From Mucilaginibacter cryoferens (lineage in GTDB: Bacteria > Bacteroidota > Bacteroidia > Sphingobacteriales > Sphingobacteriaceae): a stretch of 14,758 nucleotides of DNA. Of the stretch, positions 6,508 through 13,600 are shown in pieces (position 1 is the stretch's first letter; each line of letters begins with the position of its first letter). Location: NCBI RefSeq assembly GCF_014205845.1, contig NZ_JACHCR010000042.1:1-14758 (forward strand), read 5' to 3'. Both the position numbers and the translations under genes were made by a program. A model generated the notes under the pieces. It did not search any database, had not been told where the DNA came from, and worked only from the letters and a program-made list of their open reading frames with translations.

Positions 6508-7378
6508 TTATTGTTGTTGGAACTGTGGGGATATTGAAAACTCGGCAGAGTTTTCAATATCCCCACAGTTTAGCCGCTTATACAGGTCTGGCGTTATACC
6601 TCCCAATGCTTCATGCGGCCTGCTGTAATTGTAATCTTCCATCCATTCATCGGCTAAAACCTGTACCTGATTGATGTCTTCAAATAAGTAAGCATCCAGT
6701 ATGTTTTCCCGGAAGGTTCTATTGAACCGTTCGATATAGCCGTTTTGCATAGGCTTGCCGGGCTGTGTGTACTGGACTTTTATACCCTTGCTTTCACACC
6801 AATCCTTGAACTCTTTACTGATAAACTCAGGGCCATTATCTACCCTGATGCAGCTTGGCCTACCTTGTTCATGAATGGTTCGCTCCAGAATCTGCGTTAC
6901 CCGCATGGCAGGCATCGTATAAGCTGCTTCCACGGCAATAGCCTCCCGGTTAAAATCATCAATGATATTCAGTGTTCGAAACCTTCTTTTGTTCATCAGC
7001 ACATCACACATGAAGTCCATAGACCAGGTATCTCCAGCCTGTTCAGGTACGACCAATGGCACTTTAACGCGTGCAGGCACGCGTCTGCGGACCTTTCTGC
7101 GGCGATTCATGCCCAATAACAGGTAAACTCGTCTTACACGCTTTTAGTTCCATAGCATGCCTTGTTGCCGAATTCTGCTGTAATACAGATCCTGACCCTC
7201 GGTGGGATGCTTTTCGGACAGTTCCAGCAACTTATCAATGGTCTCTGAATCATCACTGAAGTTCTTATAATAATACATGGATTTGGGCAGCTTTACTACC
7301 CGGCAAGCCCTGCTAATGCTTACCTGACGGAATACCATTAATAAGCAACAATGTCCTTACGCTGGCAGGGTTTTAAAA
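6508..7378 (-). pseudogene. IS3-family transposase OrfB, broken by frameshift and stop
   Basis: OrfB encodes the DDE integrase-type transposase. The N-terminal piece (LKPCQRKDIVAY) is separated from SISRACRVVKLPKSMYYY by a missing base near 7339-7342. A TAA at 7146-7144 then interrupts the frame where relatives read WN-x-KRVRRVYLLLG; a single base change from TAT or TAC would explain it. The remaining 200 residues are in the same frame and keep the catalytic triad: Asp in WSMDF, Asp in RVDNGPEF and Glu in NGYIERFNR. An ATG after the stop (7116-7114) could start a truncated DDE domain. The 3' end contains a long perfect palindrome. Confidence 0.88.
6521..6570. repeat. Perfect 23-bp palindrome inside the end of orfB
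   Basis: Arms 6521-6543 and 6548-6570 are exact reverse complements, starting AACTGTGGGG and ending CCCCACAGTT, around a 4-nt GGCA loop. It overlaps the last coding residues of OrfB (around CGDIENSAEFSIS) and starts 72 bases from the left IS end. It could form a very stable hairpin in either transcript and may block transcription entering or leaving the element. Confidence 0.9.
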
Positions 7379-7623
7379 CTTTTTTGAGAGTACGTCTTTT
7401 AGTAAGCTGTGATCTAAAGCCAGTTCTGCATACATGTGCTTTAGTTTACGATTCTCTTCCTCCAGCTCTTTTAGCTGTCCATGCCGGCATACTTTTTACG
7501 CCAGTTATAAAAGGTGGATTTGTGCACGCCCGGTTCGCGGCATACATCGGTTAGCTCACGGCCACCTTCATATTCCTTGATGGCCTTTACAATCTGGGCT
7601 TCGGTAATAATCGAGTTCTTCAT
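7373..7623 (-). pseudogene. IS3-family OrfA, frameshifted
   Basis: OrfA provides the DNA-binding helix-turn-helix and leucine-zipper part of the IS3 transposase. ATG 7623 gives MKNSIITEAQIVKAIKEYEG and the helix-turn-helix ending STFYNWRKKYAGMD, then a premature TAA at 7473-7471. The rest continues in another frame (QLKELEEENRKLKHMYAEL to SKKF, TAA at 7375-7373), so bases are missing near 7475-7482. Where relatives read GGMDVSQLKEL, this copy has lost about two residues plus a frame. Confidence 0.85.
7379..7385 (-). promoter_or_regulatory. Slippery heptamer for -1 frameshifting (orfA to orfB)
   Basis: A AAA AAG sits in the orfA frame (TCA AAA AAG) just before the orfA stop. IS3 elements are known to make the OrfAB fusion by -1 slippage at such a site. 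A slip here leads into the LKPCQRKD frame of orfB, as expected. The signal survives although both genes are broken. Confidence 0.7.
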
Positions 7624-7662
7624 CGTTTGACTGGTTAAAGTTAAGACTTTTCGTTCTTTAAG

Positions 7663-7688
7663 CAGTCCGGTTTTTAGGAGGGGTTACA
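7663..7688 (-). repeat. IS3 right terminal inverted repeat
   Basis: Read on the minus strand it begins TGTAACCCCTCC and continues to CCGGACTGC. It lies about 40 bases upstream of orfA and should contain or adjoin the element's promoter. Confidence 0.75.
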
Positions 7689-7810
7689 CGTAATGTAGTG
7701 TGGCTTCCAGTTGCCTTGTTCAGGGATACGATCCCCAAAAAATCAATATACGCGCCAATTGTTTTTAAAAGATCCTCATCATCACTTGCAAGATGGTATG
7801 GGTTAAACCT
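7689..7810 (-). pseudogene. 5' part of a frame apparently split by the IS3 element
   Basis: On the minus strand the frame is open from just after a TAA (7813-7811) and reads NPYHLASDDEDLLKTIGAYI, then DFLGIVSLNKATGSHTTL, up to the IS edge. It joins the frame beyond the IS when the element and one 4-bp duplication are removed. It has no ATG, so the true start may lie upstream behind further damage. No family is recognised. Confidence 0.35.
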
Positions 7811-7909
7811 TTAATTAATATTAGTGATTTTCGACCAATATCCGAGCTTAGTTTTCAGTATTTTACGACAAAAAATGCTAATTCATGGTTGTATCACTGA
7901 AATATCTAA

Positions 7910-7924
7910 ATAATTGACAATTAT
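7910..7924. repeat. Short dyad downstream of the membrane regulator
   Basis: ATAATTG-A-CAATTAT is a perfect 7-bp dyad around one base. It lies about 80 bases past the stop of the minus-strand regulator gene. It may be an operator or part of the transcript end. The stretch 7811-8000 holds no gene. Confidence 0.3.
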
Positions 7925-8000
7925 CGTTCTTAAGCCAGAATCACGGAGATATTGGGTATTTATTATGTTTATCACACCTTGACACCGGAAAAGTTTGAAC

Positions 8001-9377
8001 TTAAATATTGGTCATCCAGATATTGATGTCTTGATCAGAAGGAATGTCCAATTTTTTTCTTATCCTATATTTTTTGCCTTCCACCGCACGTACGGAAGTT
8101 TTAGTATAACGGGCGATTTCCTTTGTTTCAAAGTTCAGTCGGAGTAATACGCAGAATTCAATCTCTGTCGCGACCATATTAGGTGCGATGGAAAGGATTT
8201 TTTTGCTGAACGCAGGATCGTAATCATTAAATTTCATCAGGAACGCCGGGTTATTGTTAACGATGAGCTGTATAATCTCCTTTAACTCCTCCATTTGAGA
8301 AGCGGACTGTTTACCTTCGCTCAATTCGACTTTCTTTACTAATTCTTCTATTTTCTGTTGAGCAAGATTAATCGATAGGGCATTTTCTTCTCTCAGAAAA
8401 AGTTCAGCTTTGTTAAGCTGAATAATAAACATAACCAATATTCCCGCAAAAACGAAAATAAGAAGAAAGGCCGCTGTGTAAAGCCTATTTAATAATATTG
8501 TAGCTTCTTTATAATTTTTAAGCGTTACTTCCCTGAAGTCATCGGATATTTTGTAATTAAGATCCTTAACATCATTAATAAGGCGTTCCAGTTCATTGCT
8601 AATATGGGTGTTCAGCGAGATTAATTCGCCTTGTAGGTCAAGCAACCTGCTATGTTGCTGCTGCAGTTGCTGCAACTTTTTCGCATAGATATTCTTGTTG
8701 TTTGCTACGACTTTTTGGGTATAGGAATCTGTTACGTGGGTATCTCTGTTATGGTTAATTTCTATTGCTGAAACATCGTTTTTATTAGAAATTGCATCTT
8801 TCAGCCTGCCAAACAGGCTCTTTTTTTTCAATGGTATTACTTTACGAACAGTGTCTGTTTTGTTTTTTTCATTTTTCTGATGGATATGGATGCTTGTATC
8901 GAACTTTTGAAATTTTCCATCTTTTTCTTGATTAAAATGAGCATAGCCGGTAAGAAGTGAATCTTGCTCATGTTTGAGTAAATATAGTTTATGGGAGAGC
9001 CCTAGTTTTTTACCATACCAAAATTTCACCCGATTTCTTTCCAAAGCAGTTAATCGTGATGTGTCAACCTTTTCTTTCAACAAGGTGTCGATAATATTAA
9101 AAACCAGCGACAACTTGGCCTTATAGCTGGCGCCTTTGTTGTTATCGGCATCTAATAGTGACTCCTGGAAATCATCTTCTGCACTATGAATCAGTAATAA
9201 AATTTTTTCTGGTCTGGATTGGTCTTGGCCAAGATCTTTTGCGAGCTTAGACGTATTCTTTAGTTTTGTAGTAAGTGAACCGCGTATAACGAGTGATACA
9301 ATTGAAAAGATAATTGCGAATCCCAGAAATATGAATAGGATTTTTCTGGCTAAAATCCAAGTATAGGTTAAATTCAT
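8001..9377 (-). CDS. Membrane-anchored regulator with C-terminal LuxR-like HTH
   Basis: The 458-residue protein starts MNLTYTWILARK, then a first membrane span (KILFIFLGFAIIFSIVSLVI). About 265 residues follow, predicted outside the membrane and mostly helical, with a basic KKK patch and a coiled coil (KKLQQLQQQHSRLLDLQGEL). A second span (LYTAAFLLIFVFAGILVMFI) leads to a cytosolic coiled coil and a helix-turn-helix (TEIEFCVLLRLNFETKEIARY, then TSVRAVEGKKYRIRKKL). That end matches the LuxR-like domain of Bacteroidota membrane regulators. The sensory part has no family I recognise and lacks clear TPR motifs. A TTG at 9413 is in frame, but the ATG at 9377 puts basic residues just before the first span and suits the promoter at 9495-9438, so it is preferred. 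It probably passes an envelope signal directly to DNA. Confidence 0.85.
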   Translation of the reverse strand: MNLTYTWILARKILFIFLGFAIIFSIVSLVIRGSLTTKLKNTSKLAKDLGQDQSRPEKILLLIHSAEDDFQESLLDADNNKGASYKAKLSLVFNIIDTLLKEKVDTSRLTALERNRVKFWYGKKLGLSHKLYLLKHEQDSLLTGYAHFNQEKDGKFQKFDTSIHIHQKNEKNKTDTVRKVIPLKKKSLFGRLKDAISNKNDVSAIEINHNRDTHVTDSYTQKVVANNKNIYAKKLQQLQQQHSRLLDLQGELISLNTHISNELERLINDVKDLNYKISDDFREVTLKNYKEATILLNRLYTAAFLLIFVFAGILVMFIIQLNKAELFLREENALSINLAQQKIEELVKKVELSEGKQSASQMEELKEIIQLIVNNNPAFLMKFNDYDPAFSKKILSIAPNMVATEIEFCVLLRLNFETKEIARYTKTSVRAVEGKKYRIRKKLDIPSDQDINIWMTNI

Positions 9378-9437
9378 TAAATTATAAAGTGAAGACAAAG
9401 TAATTGCCGTCAATTTCTCTTTTCGGCTTTCAATTGC

Positions 9438-9495
9438 CGCAAAGGAAACAACTTGTAAGAGTATGTCAGTGTAATTTGTCTACTCACATCTACTT
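9438..9495 (-). promoter_or_regulatory. Shared bipartite promoter, copy D
   Basis: On the minus strand AAGTAGATGTGAGTAG (9495-9480) is identical over 16 bases to copy A. After 36 bases comes TTTG (9443-9440) within TTCCTTTGCG. It points at the membrane regulator with a leader of about 58 bases to the ATG at 9377. No Bacteroidota-type -33 TTG element is visible between the two parts. Confidence 0.75.
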
Positions 9496-9983
9496 AGAAA
9501 TATGTTGAGCTCTGAAAGTCAATTATTTGCGTGCTGGATTGTTGTTGTTTGCAGAATGAAGAAAAAGGGGGGATTGGGGTGCATTATTCTATGAGGGCTT
9601 ATTTTAAAGCTATTTGATTTTTCATCTTAAGCCCTGAGGGTTTTCTCTTAAGGAAAAAGCATAAAAAATGATTACTGTAAAGAGTACGCGCATTTTTGGT
9701 CATTTTTCTATTTGTCAAAAAAGTCAACTGTCTTTTTTATAATTCCACTTACAATATAAATGATATAAGCACGCTTTTTAAAACGAAAGAAAACATTCGA
9801 CTATCTAATATAGCCTTGGAATTTTTTAATGAATTGTTCAAGGCTTTTATAGTACTATGGAATGGTTTTCGATTTGGATTGATAAAAAGTCGACACCAAA
9901 TGTGATATGTATTTTGGTGGCTTTTGTGGCGAAAGGCTGGAGATAAATTCTCTTAGATTTTACGAAAACCCTTTTAGGCGCAA
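9496..9983. other. Intergenic, no convincing gene
   Basis: AT-rich and stop-rich. A 69-codon frame from a TTG (9696-9905) is poor evidence for a gene. Near 9630-9652 CTTAAG occurs twice around a small CCC/GGG stem. The hairpin at 9894-9919 is listed separately. Confidence 0.35.
9894..9919 (+). terminator. Weak terminator-like hairpin
   Basis: CACCAAA (9894-9900) pairs with TTTGGTG (9913-9919) across 12 bases and is followed by GCTTTTG. The stem is short and the T-run poor, so this is tentative. Confidence 0.3.
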
Positions 9984-10148
9984 ATGAAGATAATCATTTT
10001 TTGTGCGAAATGGCCGCGAACAAAAGTGATCTCTTACTATACAGCGTTGAATAACCTGGTAGAAAATTTCGAAATTTATGTGGGCAAGGAATTTAGCCGG
10101 GTAGAATATATAATAAATCAGGTTGATAATTTAAAAGAACGAATCTAA
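9984..10148 (+). CDS. Small hypothetical protein, 54 residues
   Basis: ATG at 9984 opens a frame to TAA 10146-10148. It begins MKIIIFCAKWPRTKVISYYT, then ALNNLVENFEIYVGKEFSRV and ends INQVDNLKERI. The mix of a hydrophobic start and regularly spaced charged helices looks like real protein. No family is recognised and no promoter copy or Shine-Dalgarno is seen. It could be a small gene or the end of a decayed one. Confidence 0.35.
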   Translation: MKIIIFCAKWPRTKVISYYTALNNLVENFEIYVGKEFSRVEYIINQVDNLKERI

Positions 10149-10371
10149 GCGTTACCGACACAGTTGGAATTATCTTTTGTCGTCTTAACCCATTTCAGAA
10201 TTCTTCAATCATTTGGAGTTCTACACTTTCATTCTTTTCGGCATATGTCAGCTGGATATTTTATTGTGATGCAAACGAATTTGATCCATAAATATTGTCC
10301 AGTGAACTTTAAAAGAAACTAATTATTAGTTATTTTTTTATAAAAATCTAATAATCAATTACTTGTCTAGT
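10149..10371. other. Intergenic, nothing recognised
   Basis: No gene, RNA or strong hairpin is seen. The last 60 bases, just upstream of promoter copy E, are very AT-rich. Confidence 0.4.
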
Positions 10372-10428
10372 GTGTAGATGTGAGTGCTTTAATTTTTTTT
10401 TTCTTCTCTGTTAAATTATTCCTTTGCG
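10372..10428 (+). promoter_or_regulatory. Shared bipartite promoter, copy E
   Basis: GTGTAGATGTGAGTGC (10372-10387) is followed after 35 bases by TTTG (10423-10426) within TTCCTTTGCG. The last two bases of the element differ from the other copies. The T-rich spacer and the sequence around CTTCTC resemble copy B. It lies about 200 bases upstream of the collagen-like gene, whose orientation it shares. Confidence 0.65.
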
Positions 10429-10431
10429 TCC

Positions 10432-10628
10432 CGCAATAAAAGGAAGCAGGTTCATCATTTTGAACATCTGAATTAAATCTTCATTGCAGGTATTTCTGAT
10501 CGGGTATTTCCAATCAATATTTAAGATAATATATCAAGTTACTTGATTGAGTCAAAGTACTAGCATCATAAAAAGTATTCACAAAGTAATGACCATCAAT
10601 GGTGATGGGGTTATTATAATTTAAACAT
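10432..10628 (+). promoter_or_regulatory. Long predicted 5' leader of the collagen-like gene
   Basis: If transcription starts just after the box at 10428, nearly 200 untranslated bases precede the ATG. They contain GTTCA/TGAAC (10450-10465), a dyad ATCAAGT-T-ACTTGAT (10533-10547) and a hairpin CCATCA/TGATGG (10593-10608) that ends 20 bases before the start codon. These could control translation, or the dyad could be an operator for a second, nearer promoter. Confidence 0.4.
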
Positions 10629-13600
10629 ATGAAAAAAACGCTACTCATCAGTTTTGCCCTCTCGATAGCCACGTTGGGTGCTGTTGCTCAGCAAAAAGTA
10701 AAGGACGGTACTGTTAGTAATGGAAATCTACCTAATAAGGATGCAATCCTGGAGTTGGAGAGTTCAAATAAGGGATTGTTGCATACCAGGGTGGCTTTGA
10801 GGCGAACAATAGATGCCTTTCCATTAACCGCGCATGTGGCGGGCATGATGGTTTATAATATAGCTTTTCATGAGGATGTTGTGCCCGGTATCTATTATGA
10901 TGACGGAACTAAATGGGTCTTTATTAAAGGAACTAAAGGGGACCCCGGCACCTTAGTCATAGAGGCACAACCAGGGAAAACGGGTACTCCAGGGATACCA
11001 GGTCAGCCTGGTGGTCCCGGGGAGGGGGTTACTATAGTTACAAACGGTAGTGGCACCTGGATTTATAGCCAGGCCACGAATACCTGGACAAATATCAACG
11101 GCCCAAAAGGTGATAAAGGAGACCCTGGTATTGTAGGGGTGCAGGCGCAGCCGGGGAAAACAGGAGCGCCCGGAATCCCTGGTCAGGCCGGTGGTCCAGG
11201 TGCCGGTGTTACCATAGTTATGAACGACAGCGGTACCTGGGTTTATAACCAGGCTACAAATACATGGACAAATATCAATGGTGCAAAAGGCGCAGATGGC
11301 AAAGGCATTTCAACTACAACAACTGATCCTATAACAGGTGCGATCACGATAACATATACCGATGGTACGACTACGGTAACCCCGGGTCTGAAAGGTCCTG
11401 CGGGAACCAATGGTACCAACGGTGTTGACGGTGCAAAAGGTGCAGATGGAAAAGGTATTTCAAGTACAACGACTGATCCCGTAACAGGTGCGATCACGAT
11501 AACATATACCGATGGTACGACTACGGTAACCCCGGGTCTGAAAGGTCCTGCGGGAACGAATGGTACCAACGGTGTTGATGGTGCAAAAGGTGCAGATGGA
11601 AAGGGTATTTCAACTACAACAACTGACCCTGTAACAGGTGCGATCACGATAACTTATACGGATGGTACGACTACGGTAACCCCTGGTTTGAAAGGTCCTG
11701 CGGGAGCAGATGGTAAAGATGGTGCGGTGGGTACTCAAGGTCCGGCTGGTGCGACAGGCGCGGCCGGCACCAATGGGATTGACGGTAAAGACGGCGCAAA
11801 AGGAGCAGACGGAAAAGGTATTTCAACTACAACAACTGATCCTGTAACAGGTTCGATCACGATAACTTATACCGATGGTACGACTACGGTAACGCCTGGT
11901 CTGAAAGGCCCTGCGGGAACAGACGGTAAAGACGGCGCAAAAGGAGCAGATGGAAAAGGTATTTCAAGCACAACAACTGACCCTGTAACTGGGGCGATCA
12001 CGATAACTTATACTGATGGTACGACTACGGTAACCCCTGGTCTGAAAGGTCCTGCGGGAGCAGATGGTAAAGATGGTGCGGTAGGTGCTCAAGGTCCTGC
12101 GGGAACCAATGGTACCAACGGTGTTGACGGTGCAAAAGGTGCAGATGGTAAAGGTATTTCAAGTACAACGACTGATCCCGTAACTGGTGCGATCACGATA
12201 ACTTATACAGACGGCACTACTACAGTAACCCCGGGCTTAAAAGGCCCTGCGGGAACAGATGGTAAAGATGGCGCAAAAGGAGCAGATGGAAAGGGTATTT
12301 CAAGTACAACGACTGATCCTGTAACAGGTGCGATCACGATAACTTATACCGATGGTACGACTACGGTAACGCCTGGTCTGAAAGGTCCTGCGGGAACAGA
12401 TGGTAAAGATGGTGCGGTAGGTGCTCAGGGTCCGGCTGGTACCAATGGAACCAACGGAGTTGACGGTAAAGACGGCGCAAAAGGAGCAGATGGAAAAGGT
12501 ATTTCAAGCACAACAACTGACCCTGTAACAGGTGCGATCACGATAACTTATACCGATGGCACGACTATGGTAACCCCTGGCCTGAAAGGTCCTGCGGGAG
12601 CAGATGGTAAAGATGGTGCGGTAGGTGCTCAAGGCCCGGCTGGTACCAAAGGTACTAACGGGGTTGATGGTAAAGGTATTTCAACTACAACAACTGACCC
12701 TGTAACAGGCGCGATCACGATAACTTATACCGATGGTACGACTACGGTAACCCCTGGTTTGAAAGGTCCTGCGGGCGCTGATGGTAAAGATGGTGCGGTA
12801 GGCCCTCAAGGTGCTGCTGGAACCAATGGCACCAACGGGGTTGATGGTAAAGACGGTGCAAAAGGCGCCGATGGCAAAGGCATTTCAACTACAACGACTG
12901 ATCCTGTAACAGGTGCGATCACGATAACTTATACCGATGGCACGACTACGGTAACCCCTGGTCTGAAAGGTCCTGCGGGAGCAGATGGTAAAGATGGTGC
13001 GGTAGGTGCTCAAGGCCCGGCTGGTACCAATGGTACTAACGGGGTTGATGGTAAAGGTATTTCAAGCACAACAACTGATCCGGTAACTGGTGCGATCACG
13101 ATAACTTATACTGATGGCACGACTACGGTAACCCCTGGTCTGAAAGGTCCTGCGGGCGCTGATGGTAAAGATGGTGCGGTAGGTGCTCAGGGTCCGGCTG
13201 GTACCAATGGCACCAACGGGGTTGATGGTAAAGACGGCGCAAAAGGAGCAGATGGCAAAGGTATTTCAACTACAACGACTGATCCGGTAACTGGGGCGAT
13301 CACGATAACTTATACTGATGGTACGACTACGGTAACGCCTGGTCTGAAAGGTCCTGCGGGAGCAGATGGTAAAGATGGTGCGGTAGGTGCTCAAGGTGCT
13401 GCTGGTACGAATGGTACCAACGGTGTTGATGGTGCAAAAGGTGCAGATGGAAAAGGTATTTCAACTACAACGACTGATCCTGTAACAGGTGCGATCACGA
13501 TAACTTATACCGATGGTACGACTACGGTAACGCCTGGTCTGAAAGGTCCTGCGGGAGCAGATGGCAAGGATGGCGCAGTAGGTCCTCAGGGAGCAACAGG

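Larger units (their letters stand above)
6449..7688 (-). mobile_element. IS3-family insertion sequence, degenerate
   Basis: The 1240-bp element has imperfect terminal inverted repeats of about 26 bases starting TGTAACCC at both ends (6449 on plus, 7688 on minus), with the TG...CA ends typical of IS3. Inside, on the minus strand, are orfA and orfB with a slippery AAAAAAG between them. Flanks are TATG and TACG on the minus strand, a possible 4-bp target duplication with one change. Both transposase frames carry lesions, so the copy should be inactive on its own. Confidence 0.88.

Noticed and set aside
6745..7554. Several plus-strand frames across the IS3 element
   Set aside because: They are antisense to recognisable transposase sequence on the minus strand.
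9696..9905. 69-codon plus frame ending at a weak hairpin
   Set aside because: TTG start, no usable ATG, and a composition typical of AT-rich noncoding DNA.
11243..11647. 134-codon minus-strand frame with a repetitive Pro/Val-rich product
   Set aside because: It lies antisense to the collagen-like repeats. The repeated DNA lacks stops on this strand, so the frame is a mirror of the array.
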